Counted from the first letter of the stretch, positions 9,757 to 20,097 are shown. The stretch is DNA of 35,672 bases from Bacteroidia bacterium (GCA_030427925.1 JAUICJ010000027.1:1-35672), one strand, 5' to 3'. Numbers and translations are program-made. Notes: a model not told the origin generated them from the sequence alone.

Positions 9757-12700
9757 TTACTGATTCAAGTTGAACCGCAGCGACACCCCGGAATTGATGT
9801 TCGAAGTCGCGAACGACGTCGAGATGTAGGGGTTCGTGATTTGGTGGTCGTAGAACGCCCGCAACGTGAGCTTCGACGACACCTCCAGGTCGGCGGAGAA
9901 CTTGATGGAAACGAGTTTCTGACCCGCCGTCACTTGATTCTGCCGCTCTTGCATCTTCCGGATGATGGTCGAATTGTCCCGGATGTTCACGTCGCAGCGC
10001 AGGACGAGGTCCGTTTCGTCGAGCATTTGGACCGGCAACTTGCCGTGCGTCCGGAGGAACGGATTGGGAATGTTCCGCAGCGTGTAACCCGTTCCGATGA
10101 CGAGGGTGTGGCTCTTCGTCTCCGTGATTTGGTAATTCGTCAAGCCAAACACCACATTCCGATCCCGCTTGATTTCCACCTTCACCTGCGGCTCGCTTTC
10201 GTTCGCGGCATTCAACGTCATGTCGAACCCGATGAGCGGAGCCAACTGCTCGGAAATCGAGACGGTGTTGTACTGGCGCGGCGTGATGAAGTTCCCGAAA
10301 TCGCTTTGGTCAAACGCCGTGGGCAAGCCCGTCAACGGGTCTTCCTCATAGCTCAAGTTCGTCAAGTAGCTCGTGGTCAATGTGGACCGGTAGCTGTGGT
10401 TGATGTTGAACCGCTTGAAGTACTGTTTGAAGAACGGCGACTTCGTCAACCCGTCGAACGTCACCCGCCAGTTCGGGGCGATCGGCGTATTGAACACGTC
10501 GAGCTCCACGTTGTCCGGATCCAGTCCCATGTAGGCCGCCATGAATGCGGGAATGGTCACTTCCTGCGACGTTGGGCCCCAACCGATGTAGTAGCCGTTG
10601 GCTTCCGGCTCATCGAGTTGGTAGCTCTGGTCGTTCAACCGGCTTGAGATGGTCCGGCGGTAGTTCAGGAAGTTGCCCCAAATGTCCGAGTCGAAGCTCT
10701 CGTCGTCGTTCACGAAAGCGGTCGGCCACGTGAAGATGGTGGCACTGTATTGCCCCGTTTCGTTGGGCGTATCGTTCAGCCACTCTTGCAGGTCCTCGTT
10801 GTAGCGGTAGAAGCTCTGGTAGTTTCGGGTGATGTTCCGATTCGCCGTCAATTCGACCTTCATGTGCTTGAACGGCTGCAGGTTCGCCCGGGCATTGAAC
10901 GTCTCCGTGTACGTTTCCGTAAACTGTTGGTTCAAATTGGGTTGTTGGACGAGCCAACCTTGATCCGCCGCAAACTGGGCGAAGTCGCCCGTGCGGTCAC
11001 CAAGGACGTTCGTGTTTTGGTGACCCAAGAGGAACTCCCAACCGGGCGCTCCGAAGTCTTCATCAAATCCCGCATAACGCGCCCGCTGCGCATAGCCCGG
11101 CAACAGCATGCCCTCGTTGCGGCTGTATGTCGCGCTCACGTTTTCAATCATCATGATCAAGCGCAGCAGGTGTTCGACCGGATTGATTTCGAGCTTGATC
11201 TTCTCATCGTCCGTGTTGCCAAACCCATCGCGGTCCTCGTTGTTGATGTCCCGAGTCGGGCGGCGCGGCGCGCGCGGCGGCGACAACACGTCCTTCAAAA
11301 ACGGCACCTTGTTGTACAGGTTGAGGAAATTCGCTTGGTAGTTCAAGCTCAACTTCCGCGAGTTTTGGATGGTGTTGCCGAGGGTGTCCTGCGAGAACGG
11401 CGCGCGATCCCACCGGTACGTGCCTTCGTATTGTGCGTCTCCCGTCATGAAGTTCACGAGCGGCAACTTGTCGAACGGCAAGCGATACCGCCCATTGAGC
11501 GTGTGGTTGTAGGTCGTGACTTCACCGGCATCCCGCAGGTTGTTCAGGACCGTATCGCGGTAGGCATTGAACAAATCGATGTCCGTGCGATCGATGACGC
11601 CCACCGGCTCGCCCACGAGCGCCTGCGCCCCCGCATTGAAATCAAAGGTCAGCGCTTGCGTCAAGTCGTATTTCACCGTGTAGTTCCGCGTCCAGTTCCA
11701 CGTCTTCAGGACCTGCGTGTTGATGAGCAGGCCCGTGTTGACGCCCAAAAGCGCCTCGGTGTTGTTGCGCACGCGCTGGGTTTCGTACCGGCGATCCATT
11801 TGAGACGATGCCGTAAACTGCTTGATTCCCAGGTAGAAATTGAAGTCCGTGAGCCACTTGAAGAACGCCACATCCTGAAGGAAACCGATCTTGCCAAACG
11901 GCTTGAACTGGTGCGGTGAATTCGAGAAGTTGTAGGTCAATCCGCCATGGTGCTCCCGGTTGATCTGGAACTCCGTATTGACGTCGCGCCGGTACGTTTC
12001 GTTGAAGGTGTAGTTCCCGGTGAAATTGCCGGGCTTCAAGAAGTTGAACATGCGCAAGATGCCCGAAGACGTGCCGCCGCCACCGCCGCTGCCGCCGCCG
12101 CGTCCACCCCGAGCACTGCCTCCCCCTGCTGCCGCGCCGCCGCGCATGGAAGCGGAGACCGTCTCGCTGCCACCGCCCCGCTCCGCATTCCGGTCGGAAC
12201 TGCCGCCACCGCCGCGCAATTGCGGGTTGATCTTGATGCTGGAGAAGTTGACCGAGCGCAGCCGTTGCACGGATTTGGCCTGCTCCCGGCGCTCCGTCGA
12301 AAGGCCCTCCTGTTGGGCCATCTCCAAATCCGGACTCAGCGGATCATACTGCGGTGTCGAAATCTGCTCGCTGAAGCCCACGTACATCGGCAACGTCACG
12401 CCCAGACGCTTCGGCAGCACCTTGCCCAATTGGATGGTGCCCGATGCGTCGATCCCTTGAAGCGTCTCCTGCTGCCGATCCTGAACGCGGTCCTCCAGGC
12501 CACCGAAACCGGGAACGCTCATGTTGGCCGCCACGCTGACGTTCGCCAAATCCGCGAGCTTCGCGTTCATCTGCGCCACAACCGCCCAGCCGCCATCCTC
12601 GTTGAAGTCGGACAGGCGCAATTCGTTCACCCACACGACGGCGCATTTGTCCAGCCCATCGTCCTCGCCCCAAGGATTCGTGTCCTGGTCCGGGTTCCGA

Positions 12701-15700
12701 ATGCCCACCATCAACATGGTCACGTTCGCGAGGTTGGGATTACCGCGCACCGCGAGGCGCACGTTCCCGTCCATCACCGCGTATTCCTGCGACATGGGGA
12801 ACCCGGTGGGCCGCTCGATTTTGAGGTTCTGCCACTTTTGGAACTCGATGTCCATGTTGTTCGCCTCGGGCCAAATCGCGTTGTCATCCCCCGTATACCA
12901 CGGCGTCACTTCCAACGGAATCTCATACTCGTAGTAGTTCGACTCGAAGTCGCTCCCCAAGCGAATGAACGCCGTGAGGTCCCCGTTGTCGAGCGAGGTC
13001 CCGTTGGGGCCGGCCTCGGCGTGGACGAACATCTTCAACCGGCGGTACCGGCGCATGTCGTAATTGATGTTCCGGTAAGCGCCGCGGGCGTCGCCGTCCT
13101 CGAGTTCGCACACGGCAAGCTCAAGCGACTGCTCGTTCAGTCGGCGCTGGTTCGCTGTGCCCACATCGATCTCGCGGATGATGCCCGGAGGGGTCACGTA
13201 CGGCACCGGGTCGCGGTTGCCGTTCTCCTCGATGTTGACCGCGGAAAGCGCGAACGAGGTCGAGGCCGGATCGTCCGGTTCGAGCTCTTGCATGCCCGCC
13301 AGCGACTCCATGTACCGGCGCCACTCCCCGCGAATCAGCTCCAACCGCGCAAAACGCAACGTCACTTCCTCGCTCCAGCCCTTCATGAACATCCGGATGA
13401 ACCGAATCGACCGGAAATCGGTGATTCCCCCGACGCGGTTTTCAAATTCACGGACCGGAATCTTGAACTGGTACCACCGCACCGTCCGCTGCTCGTCGTT
13501 CGCTGTCGTGACCGTTTGCTCGAACGAGTCGGTGACGTAGTTTTTTCCGATGCTGTTGGGGCCCAAATCCTGCGGGCGCAACGAAACCCGGTATTGGTAG
13601 TAGCTCTCGATGGTCGACAGCGTGATGTCCTGGTTGATGTCCTCCGTGTTCGGAATGGTCGTGGACGTAATCGGGTAGCCGTCGGGCGCGCCGGTGTTCG
13701 AGTTGTTCTCGTAGCCGTTGAAGTCGGCGTAGCGCTCGAGGATGGTCGCTTCGTTCGCTTGCGCTTCGGGATTGCGGAAGTAGCGGAAGTTGTCCGCGGA
13801 GGGGTCGCTTTGGTATTCCGACAAGGCGGACGGATCCAACCAATCGGTCAGCGATTCCAACCACTCGGCGAAGTGCTCCTGCTCCCCGGCATCCGGCAAA
13901 CCGTCGAGGCCCACGTCCTGCAATACGTAGGAGCCGGACGAGTTGTCGAACGCATTGACCACGTTGAAGGTGGAAGGGTCGGGGTACAGCCCCCAAATCG
14001 ACTCCAAAACCGGCAATTCCGTATTGCTTTCGGAAGGCAAGCCGTTCTCATAGCTCAATTGGCTGTCGTTCAAGACGTCCTCCGACACGTTGCCCAAGTT
14101 GAAATACAAATCGCCCCCGGTGATGTTTTCCGAATCCTCGTTAAACGGATCCATCAGCCAGAACTGCACGTACTCGATGTTCGCGAGTTCAAAGTCGGTG
14201 GTGGTCAACGCGCGCTGGATGCCGCCCCAGCGGGACTCCGGCTCCAGCAGCGTCCCGTCCGGCGCGAGGCCCGAAGACAGGCCGTCCGCTCCAAGCGGCT
14301 CCTCGTAGTTATACGGCCCGCGCACATTCGGGCGGAACGTCAAGTCGAGGGTCGGTGTGTTGGGCGGCGTGCCCGTGGGCAGTTCCCGGTTCGGGAAGAC
14401 CTCGCCCTCGAGGACCTCGCGGGAACGGTGGTCGCTCTTGACGTCGGCCGAAACCTGCCCGTCCTGCAACCCCGAACCGCGGAAGAACTGCGGATCGATG
14501 GTGTACCAGCTCAGCTGCGCCCGATTGTAGTTGCTGACCAAGCTGTCTTCGAGCTGCGCTTCCGGAAACAGGTTGTTCTGCAAGCGCGGCGTCGAAGCCA
14601 AAAACCAACGCGACACGGAACGAATGTCGATGGCACTTTGGCTCCCCTCAAAATCGTCCACGTAAGCGTTTCCTTGATCCCCCACCGCACGGCTGTGTCC
14701 GGGAATGAGGTAGGCGCCTTCCGCCGAGATGTCGATGGATGAAGTGGCGGACGTTTCGTAGAACGGAAGTTTGTCCACAATTTCGGTCAACAGCTGGCTC
14801 TCGGTTTGCCAAGCGAAGTCAAGTCCGAGGATGGAGTTGTTCACCGGCTCGTTGCCGATGTTGACCTTCTGGGTCAATGGCCGTTCCCGCAAATTCAACG
14901 CCGTCGCGCCGAAAACGAGGTCATCGCTGACCACGTAGTCGAAGCGCGTGCCCAGCATCGTCTTCGTTTGGATGTTGAACAGGGAGTTGCTCTCGAGGCT
15001 GACCTTGATGGTTTGGCCCGACGAAAGGAGGCCGTCGTTGATGATGCGGACGCGGCCGAGGTTGTAATCGACCGTGTAATCTTGGTTCTCAATGAGGCGA
15101 ACGCCACCGGCAGTGACCGTCACCGAGCCTTCGGGCACGTTCAGCGCATTGAGGGCGATTTCCGAGCTGGTTTGGCTTTGGAACTGGCCTTTGATGCGGA
15201 AGCGGTTGAGCGCCGGAATCTGCTGAGCGGCCGTCTTCGTGCTGTCATAGAGCGCCTGGAAAACAATGGTTTCGATGAGGGATTGGGCCAAATCCGGATC
15301 GTCCACCCGCTCCTCGATTTCCCTCCGCAAATTCGATCCAAACGGCTCGGTCGACGGGAAGAAAATGCGCCCACTTTGGCTTTCAATCGTCCCCCCCATC
15401 GTGGCCGCGTTGTCCACAAAATCGAACACCCCATCCTGCACCGACTGCCCATTGATGTCCAGCCGGTCCATGCCCAACAGCTGCAACAGCAAGGTGCCAT
15501 CCAACGGCTCGCGCGGGATGTAATTCAAATCCACGCCCGTCGACGGGTCGTTGTACCACAGGTTTAACCGGAAATCCTCGCGCGAAACCCCAAACGCCTG
15601 CATGGAATAGACGTTCTTCATCATCACCCGCCACAGCGGCGCCGGATCTCCGTTGCTCAGCTGAACCTGGGTCACCGACGACTTCAGCATCTTCAGGATC

Positions 15701-17181
15701 AACGCGTCAGGCGCCACAAAACCGTCCTGCGACAACGTTCCCACCTTGTAGGTTTCCCCGCCCAGCGTGTATTCGTACGAAACGGCGAGCACCTCCGCGT
15801 TGTTCAGGGCTTGACGGAGCGAAATGAAGCCGAGTCGGCTGTTGAACGTGTATTCGGTCGGCGCCAGCTTCCGCGCATTGCCCACGCGCTCAAAGTGAAC
15901 GCCCTGGTTCAACCCCAACCCGGTGTTGCCGATGGCCGCAATCGCTCCCGTGAACCCCATCACTTCGGGATCTTGGACCATCAAATCGAACAGCTCGTTG
16001 TTCGCGTTCGACGGATTGCGCAACGCCGTGGGCTGCACTTCCGGCCCGTCCACGAGTTGCTGCACCGGGATGTTCGTCGAAATGTACTCCTCGTGCTCAC
16101 CCAAATCCGTGAAAGCGAGGACGTTCCGAACGTCCTGCGTGTTCGCCTGCATGTTGACGACCCACACCTCCAACCGCGTGATGTTCACTCCGGAATTCGG
16201 GACCGGCAAGCTCTTCATCGCATTGTCGTACGCGTCAACGAAGTACTGCGAAAGGAAGAAGTGGCGGTTCGCCTCGTAGTCGTCTGCGCGGATGTCGAAC
16301 GGCTGGGTTTGCGCGCCGCCCTCGACCGCAATTTCCTTGCGCTCCCCCTTCTGCTGGGAGAGCACGGTCGTGTTGTACAATCGGCCCCACTGCGTTTCGA
16401 GCTTGACCCCGAAAAGGCTTTGGCTTCCCGTGATGAGGGTTCCCGGAAGCGGCATGGAGATGTGACCCGCCTCCACGTTCTTCATGATGTCGTCCTCCTC
16501 GCCTTGGAAGCCGATGTTCATTTGGTTTTCAAAATCGAACAGCGCCTCGGTGTTGTACTGGGTACCGAGGTCGATTTTATCGCCGATTTTGCCCCCGATG
16601 TTCAGCTGGATGCGCTGGTCAAAATTGAAGGTCGTGATGCGGCGCTGCTGTTCCGGAATCCGCGGATTCTCGGTGTTGGACATGTTGAAGCCAAACGTCA
16701 ATTCAGCCGAACCCTGCGGCTTGATTTCGATTTCGTTGGACCCGAAAATCGACTCGAACAAATCGTTGTCAACCGTCAGCTTTGGCGCGAAAGCGCGTTC
16801 CGCTTCGTCCTCTTCGACCTGGAGTTGATCCCAGTATTCGGACAGGTTGCCCTGCATGTCGAAATCGAGGTATTCGTCGAGCGTGAAGTAGGTGGATGGG
16901 CGGAATTCGAGGGTGTCGCCGATGGTTTGTTGCACCACGTACTGGCCGGTGGCCTCGTCGTAGACAATGTTGTATTGAATGTTGGACGGCCAATCGAAAT
17001 CGAAGCCCGCGGGGGACTCCGATGGGTTGTAGGGGTTTTCACCTCCAAAAGGGAAGGGCAGGTTGATGGACGCGGTGTCGGTTTGGCCCCACACCCCCGC
17101 GCTTGTGCACAACACGCAAAGCGCCAACAGCGTGCGATTCCAACGGCTGCTCAAGCCCATTTTCATGCGATTCCTACCCAT
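9757..17181 (-). CDS. sprA: T9SS outer-membrane translocon SprA
   Basis: A 2,474-residue protein, similar to the roughly 2,400 residues of Flavobacterium johnsoniae SprA. SprA forms the very large beta-barrel pore through which type IX secretion cargo crosses the outer membrane, and is needed for gliding in gliding species. A signal peptide is seen at the N-terminus (basic start, hydrophobic core, ending VWGQ). Family features include repeated SprA N-terminal domains with ITGSQSLFGVKLETQWGR and the GDQGNAYVDDFEGSQ segment near residue 835. The C-terminal third is rich in alternating aromatic strands. An RGG-type glycine-rich insert lies at residues 1656-1705. It starts 1 nt after the ruvA stop (ATG 17181; ATG 17166 and 17160 are in-frame options) and is followed by gcvH. 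The partner Sov/Plug/PorV genes are not in the window. Confidence 0.97.
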   Translation of the reverse strand: MGRNRMKMGLSSRWNRTLLALCVLCTSAGVWGQTDTASINLPFPFGGENPYNPSESPAGFDFDWPSNIQYNIVYDEATGQYVVQQTIGDTLEFRPSTYFTLDEYLDFDMQGNLSEYWDQLQVEEDEAERAFAPKLTVDNDLFESIFGSNEIEIKPQGSAELTFGFNMSNTENPRIPEQQRRITTFNFDQRIQLNIGGKIGDKIDLGTQYNTEALFDFENQMNIGFQGEEDDIMKNVEAGHISMPLPGTLITGSQSLFGVKLETQWGRLYNTTVLSQQKGERKEIAVEGGAQTQPFDIRADDYEANRHFFLSQYFVDAYDNAMKSLPVPNSGVNITRLEVWVVNMQANTQDVRNVLAFTDLGEHEEYISTNIPVQQLVDGPEVQPTALRNPSNANNELFDLMVQDPEVMGFTGAIAAIGNTGLGLNQGVHFERVGNARKLAPTEYTFNSRLGFISLRQALNNAEVLAVSYEYTLGGETYKVGTLSQDGFVAPDALILKMLKSSVTQVQLSNGDPAPLWRVMMKNVYSMQAFGVSREDFRLNLWYNDPSTGVDLNYIPREPLDGTLLLQLLGMDRLDINGQSVQDGVFDFVDNAATMGGTIESQSGRIFFPSTEPFGSNLRREIEERVDDPDLAQSLIETIVFQALYDSTKTAAQQIPALNRFRIKGQFQSQTSSEIALNALNVPEGSVTVTAGGVRLIENQDYTVDYNLGRVRIINDGLLSSGQTIKVSLESNSLFNIQTKTMLGTRFDYVVSDDLVFGATALNLRERPLTQKVNIGNEPVNNSILGLDFAWQTESQLLTEIVDKLPFYETSATSSIDISAEGAYLIPGHSRAVGDQGNAYVDDFEGSQSAIDIRSVSRWFLASTPRLQNNLFPEAQLEDSLVSNYNRAQLSWYTIDPQFFRGSGLQDGQVSADVKSDHRSREVLEGEVFPNRELPTGTPPNTPTLDLTFRPNVRGPYNYEEPLGADGLSSGLAPDGTLLEPESRWGGIQRALTTTDFELANIEYVQFWLMDPFNEDSENITGGDLYFNLGNVSEDVLNDSQLSYENGLPSESNTELPVLESIWGLYPDPSTFNVVNAFDNSSGSYVLQDVGLDGLPDAGEQEHFAEWLESLTDWLDPSALSEYQSDPSADNFRYFRNPEAQANEATILERYADFNGYENNSNTGAPDGYPITSTTIPNTEDINQDITLSTIESYYQYRVSLRPQDLGPNSIGKNYVTDSFEQTVTTANDEQRTVRWYQFKIPVREFENRVGGITDFRSIRFIRMFMKGWSEEVTLRFARLELIRGEWRRYMESLAGMQELEPDDPASTSFALSAVNIEENGNRDPVPYVTPPGIIREIDVGTANQRRLNEQSLELAVCELEDGDARGAYRNINYDMRRYRRLKMFVHAEAGPNGTSLDNGDLTAFIRLGSDFESNYYEYEIPLEVTPWYTGDDNAIWPEANNMDIEFQKWQNLKIERPTGFPMSQEYAVMDGNVRLAVRGNPNLANVTMLMVGIRNPDQDTNPWGEDDGLDKCAVVWVNELRLSDFNEDGGWAVVAQMNAKLADLANVSVAANMSVPGFGGLEDRVQDRQQETLQGIDASGTIQLGKVLPKRLGVTLPMYVGFSEQISTPQYDPLSPDLEMAQQEGLSTERREQAKSVQRLRSVNFSSIKINPQLRGGGGSSDRNAERGGGSETVSASMRGGAAAGGGSARGGRGGGSGGGGGTSSGILRMFNFLKPGNFTGNYTFNETYRRDVNTEFQINREHHGGLTYNFSNSPHQFKPFGKIGFLQDVAFFKWLTDFNFYLGIKQFTASSQMDRRYETQRVRNNTEALLGVNTGLLINTQVLKTWNWTRNYTVKYDLTQALTFDFNAGAQALVGEPVGVIDRTDIDLFNAYRDTVLNNLRDAGEVTTYNHTLNGRYRLPFDKLPLVNFMTGDAQYEGTYRWDRAPFSQDTLGNTIQNSRKLSLNYQANFLNLYNKVPFLKDVLSPPRAPRRPTRDINNEDRDGFGNTDDEKIKLEINPVEHLLRLIMMIENVSATYSRNEGMLLPGYAQRARYAGFDEDFGAPGWEFLLGHQNTNVLGDRTGDFAQFAADQGWLVQQPNLNQQFTETYTETFNARANLQPFKHMKVELTANRNITRNYQSFYRYNEDLQEWLNDTPNETGQYSATIFTWPTAFVNDDESFDSDIWGNFLNYRRTISSRLNDQSYQLDEPEANGYYIGWGPTSQEVTIPAFMAAYMGLDPDNVELDVFNTPIAPNWRVTFDGLTKSPFFKQYFKRFNINHSYRSTLTTSYLTNLSYEEDPLTGLPTAFDQSDFGNFITPRQYNTVSISEQLAPLIGFDMTLNAANESEPQVKVEIKRDRNVVFGLTNYQITETKSHTLVIGTGYTLRNIPNPFLRTHGKLPVQMLDETDLVLRCDVNIRDNSTIIRKMQERQNQVTAGQKLVSIKFSADLEVSSKLTLRAFYDHQITNPYISTSFATSNINSGVSLRFNLNQ
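12064..12216 (-). other. Glycine/arginine-rich (RGG-like) low-complexity insert within SprA
   Basis: Encodes residues about 1656-1706 of SprA: several GGG and GGGG runs, RGG repeats and Ser. On the plus strand it reads as a CCGCCG-type low-complexity run. It is likely to be a disordered loop between strands of the barrel or cap. Confidence 0.85.
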
Positions 17182-17182
17182 C

Positions 17183-17776
17183 TTACAGCCGCTTCAAGGC
17201 CAATTTGATCAAGCCCTCCACCGGCAAGGCCGACGGAGACTCTGAGATGATTGTGTCCAACGTTCGTTCGCACCGGGCCCGGTCAAAGCCCAGCGTGGTC
17301 AGGGCAGTTAACGCATCCGTTCGCGCGTTATTGTGTCCTTCCCCGGCCACTTTACGCACAGATCCGCCCGGGGTTTCATTTCCGAGTCGATCCTGCAAAT
17401 CCACGATGATGCGTTGGGCCGTTTTCGCACCGATGCCTTTCACCGCTTTCATGGCATTGACATCGCCCGATTGAATGGCTGCCCGCGCCGTTTGGGCGTC
17501 CATTGCGCTTAAAATCATGCGGGCGGTGCTCGCCCCCACACCACTGACTCCGAGGAGGGCGAGGAACAGCTCGCGCTCCTCCGCATCGGCAAACCCGAAT
17601 AAAATTTGGGCGTCCTCGCGCACGACCAGGTGGGTCAAAAGCAGGAGGTCCTCCCCACTCCCGAGCCGTTCAAATGTCGTCAGGCTGATGTGGACCAAAT
17701 ACCCCACGCCCGCGCACTCCAACACCGCATGGGTGGGCTGCTTCTCAACAAGTCTTCCTCGGAGGTGGTGGATCAT
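17183..17776 (-). CDS. ruvA: Holliday junction branch migration protein RuvA
   Basis: A 197-residue protein of normal length. RuvA binds the four-way Holliday junction and loads the RuvB motor onto it for branch migration in recombinational repair. The N-terminal OB domain begins MIHHLRGRLVEKQPTHAVLE with the GVGYLVHIS segment. The helix-hairpin-helix pairs are seen as LLGVSGVGASTARMIL and MKAVKGIGAKTAQRIIVDL. The C-terminal domain III (about 150-197), which contacts RuvB, includes ALTTLGFDRA. The ATG overlaps the maeB stop (ATGA), and sprA begins 1 nt after the stop, so the three genes form a tight operon. Confidence 0.97.
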   Translation of the reverse strand: MIHHLRGRLVEKQPTHAVLECAGVGYLVHISLTTFERLGSGEDLLLLTHLVVREDAQILFGFADAEERELFLALLGVSGVGASTARMILSAMDAQTARAAIQSGDVNAMKAVKGIGAKTAQRIIVDLQDRLGNETPGGSVRKVAGEGHNNARTDALTALTTLGFDRARCERTLDTIISESPSALPVEGLIKLALKRL

Positions 17777-20046
17777 GTTGACGGCGTGTTTTGCGCATCG
17801 ACGACCGCCAACCGGATCATGTCCAGGATTTCACGCACCGACGATCCCATCTGAAGGATGTGAAATGGTTTGTCCATGCCCAGCAGCACAGGTCCCTGCG
17901 CCTCCAACCCCGCCATTTCCTGCAGCAACTTGTAGGCGATGTTGCCGGCACTGAGGTTCGGGAAAATTAAGGTATTCACCTGCCGACCGTGCAGCGTCGA
18001 GAACGGGAAGGTTTCCGAGAGGAGGTCTTCGTTCAAGGCAAAATTCGCTTGGATTTCACCGTCCACGATCAAATCCGGGTGCCGCTCCCGGAGAAGGGCC
18101 GCCGCCTCGGCCATTTTGCTGGCACCCGCGCCGCCCGAAGAACCGAAATTGCTGTAGCTCAGCAGCGCAATGCGCGGAACGATGCGCAGCTTCCGCACGG
18201 CCTCTGCGGTGAGCAGCGTGATGGCCACGATGTCTTCCGCTGTCGGATCGACGTTCACGGTCGTGTCCGCAAAGAACATGGGGCCGCGTTTCGTGATGAC
18301 GATGTACATGCCCGCAACCTTCGTCACGCCGGGAGCCTTGCCGAGAACCTGCAAGGCAGGCCGAATGACCTTCGGGTAGGTGCGGGTCAACCCGCTGATG
18401 AGGGCGTCCGCTCGTCCGGTTTTCACCAACATGGCCCCGAAGTAATTCCGCTGGCGCATGAGGCGCTCGCCTTCGCGAACGGTCAGCCCCTTGCGCTTCC
18501 GCACCGCGTGCAGCGCGGCCCCGAATTCGACCCGATCTTCCGCAACCGCGTCGGAACGCGGATCGATGATTTCTGCATGAGGAAGCTCCAGTTTGAATTC
18601 CTCGATGAGGGCCTCAATTTTCGAACGGCGACCGAGCAGAATCGGCACCGCAATGCCTTCGTCCACCGCTTGCTCGGCGGCTTTGAGGACTTTGTAATTG
18701 TCGGCTTCGGCAAACACCACGCGCTTCGGTGCTTTCTTCGCGCGTTCGGCGATGGTGCGCGAGAACGTGTTGTCGTGGCCGATCCGCGAACGAAGTTGGG
18801 CATCGTACTGCTCCCAATCCGCAATGGGTTCTTGAGCAATGCCCGACTCCATGGCCGCTTGGGCCACGGCAGGAGCGACCGTTGTGATGAGGCGCGGATC
18901 GAGCGGTTTCGGAATGATGAGGTCTCGACCGAAGTTCAGGGATTGGTTTCCGTAAGCCGAGGACACCTCATCGGGCACGTTTTCTTTCGCCAATTCTGCG
19001 ATGGCGCGGACCGCAGCGAGCTTCATGGCGTCGTTGATGCCCGTGGCGCGCACGTCCAATGCTCCCCGGAAAATGTAGGGGAAACCCAGCACGTTGTTGA
19101 CTTGGTTGGGGTGGTCGGAGCGCCCCGTGGCCATGATGACGTCCTCGCGGGAAGCGATGGCTTCGTCGTATCCGATTTCAGGGTCGGGGTTCGCCAGCGC
19201 GAACACGATGGGGTTGTCGGCCATCCGCTTCAAGTCCTCCCCCGTCAACAAGCCCCCCTTGCTCAGTCCCAAGAACACATCCGCGCCTTCAAGTGCCGCC
19301 TTCAAGTCGGGGTACGTCTCTTTCGTGGCGTAATGGGCTTTGCGTTCGTCGAGGCCGGTTCGTCCCGCGTGGATGTGGCCCTTCGAGTCGAACACGGCAA
19401 TCCGCTCCTTCATCACACCCAACTGTTCGTACAAGTCCAAGCACGACATCGCCGCCGCCCCTGCACCGCTCACCACAATGCGCACGTCCTCGATGCGCTT
19501 GCCCGCCAATTCCAGGGCATTGAGCAACGCCGCAGCGGAGATGATTGCCGTGCCGTGCTGGTCGTCGTGCATCACGGGAATGTTGAGCTCTGCCTTCAAG
19601 CGCCGCTCGATTTCAAACGCCTCGGGCGCCTTCAAATCCTCCAGGTTGATGCCGCCGAACGTCGGGGCGATCGCCTTGACCGTGTTGACGAACAAATCCA
19701 CATCCGAAGCGTCCACCTCGATGTCGAACACGTCAATGTCGGCGAACACCTTAAAGAGCACCCCCTTTCCTTCCATCACCGGCTTGCTCGCCTCCGGGCC
19801 GATGTCCCCGAGCCCCAACACCGCAGTCCCGTTGGAGATGACCGCCACGAGGTTGCCCTTCGCGGTGTACTTGTATACGTCCTCCTTCCGTTCGGCGATG
19901 GCGAGGCACGGCTCCGCTACGCCTGGGCTGTAGGCCAAACTCAAGTCCCGCTGTGAGCTGTACGGCTTCGTCGGTACGACTTCAATTTTCCCGCGTCGGC
20001 CGCGCGCGTGGTAGTCGAGCGCCTCTTGTTTGTTCGATGGGTTCAT
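17773..20046 (-). CDS. maeB: NADP-dependent malic enzyme with C-terminal phosphotransacetylase-like domain
   Basis: A 757-residue MaeB. The N-terminal part (about 1-420) is the malic enzyme that oxidatively decarboxylates malate to pyruvate with NADP. It shows YSPGVAEPCLAI, GDIGPEASKPVMEGK, INLEDLKAPEAFEIE, VMHDDQHGTAII and the nucleotide loop VSGAGAAAMSCLDLY. The C-terminal part (about 430-757) resembles phosphate acetyltransferase but in this enzyme class is thought to be regulatory, responding to acetyl-CoA. It heads the maeB-ruvA-sprA run, with its stop overlapping the ruvA start. A possible promoter and a 14-bp palindrome lie upstream at 20054-20111. Confidence 0.97.
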   Translation of the reverse strand: MNPSNKQEALDYHARGRRGKIEVVPTKPYSSQRDLSLAYSPGVAEPCLAIAERKEDVYKYTAKGNLVAVISNGTAVLGLGDIGPEASKPVMEGKGVLFKVFADIDVFDIEVDASDVDLFVNTVKAIAPTFGGINLEDLKAPEAFEIERRLKAELNIPVMHDDQHGTAIISAAALLNALELAGKRIEDVRIVVSGAGAAAMSCLDLYEQLGVMKERIAVFDSKGHIHAGRTGLDERKAHYATKETYPDLKAALEGADVFLGLSKGGLLTGEDLKRMADNPIVFALANPDPEIGYDEAIASREDVIMATGRSDHPNQVNNVLGFPYIFRGALDVRATGINDAMKLAAVRAIAELAKENVPDEVSSAYGNQSLNFGRDLIIPKPLDPRLITTVAPAVAQAAMESGIAQEPIADWEQYDAQLRSRIGHDNTFSRTIAERAKKAPKRVVFAEADNYKVLKAAEQAVDEGIAVPILLGRRSKIEALIEEFKLELPHAEIIDPRSDAVAEDRVEFGAALHAVRKRKGLTVREGERLMRQRNYFGAMLVKTGRADALISGLTRTYPKVIRPALQVLGKAPGVTKVAGMYIVITKRGPMFFADTTVNVDPTAEDIVAITLLTAEAVRKLRIVPRIALLSYSNFGSSGGAGASKMAEAAALLRERHPDLIVDGEIQANFALNEDLLSETFPFSTLHGRQVNTLIFPNLSAGNIAYKLLQEMAGLEAQGPVLLGMDKPFHILQMGSSVREILDMIRLAVVDAQNTPST

Positions 20047-20053
20047 GAGCGCG

Positions 20054-20084
20054 CAAAAATCTACAAAACTCGTTGAGTGTGCAA
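20054..20084 (-). promoter_or_regulatory. Possible promoter of maeB-ruvA-sprA
   Basis: On the minus strand TTG (20084-20082), an 18-nt spacer and TAGATTTTTG (20063-20054). This is near the TTG-N19-21-TAnnTTTG pattern but has two extra T in the -7 box. It ends 7 nt before the maeB ATG. Confidence 0.4.
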
Positions 20085-20097
20085 CACGGGAGCGTCC

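Noticed and set aside
12064-12216. Trinucleotide repeat tract (CCG-type) as a phase-variable repeat
   Set aside because: The tract is interrupted, keeps the sprA frame and encodes a Gly-rich segment; there is no uniform repeat unit.
11947-14742. An open frame of 931 codons on the plus strand, antisense to sprA
   Set aside because: Its translation is Arg, His and Val rich with no family motifs, and sprA is certain on the other strand; the GC-rich codon pattern of sprA keeps the opposite frame free of stops.
17989-19956. An open frame of 655 codons on the plus strand, antisense to maeB
   Set aside because: It is the complement of a clear malic enzyme and has low-quality composition; a shadow frame.
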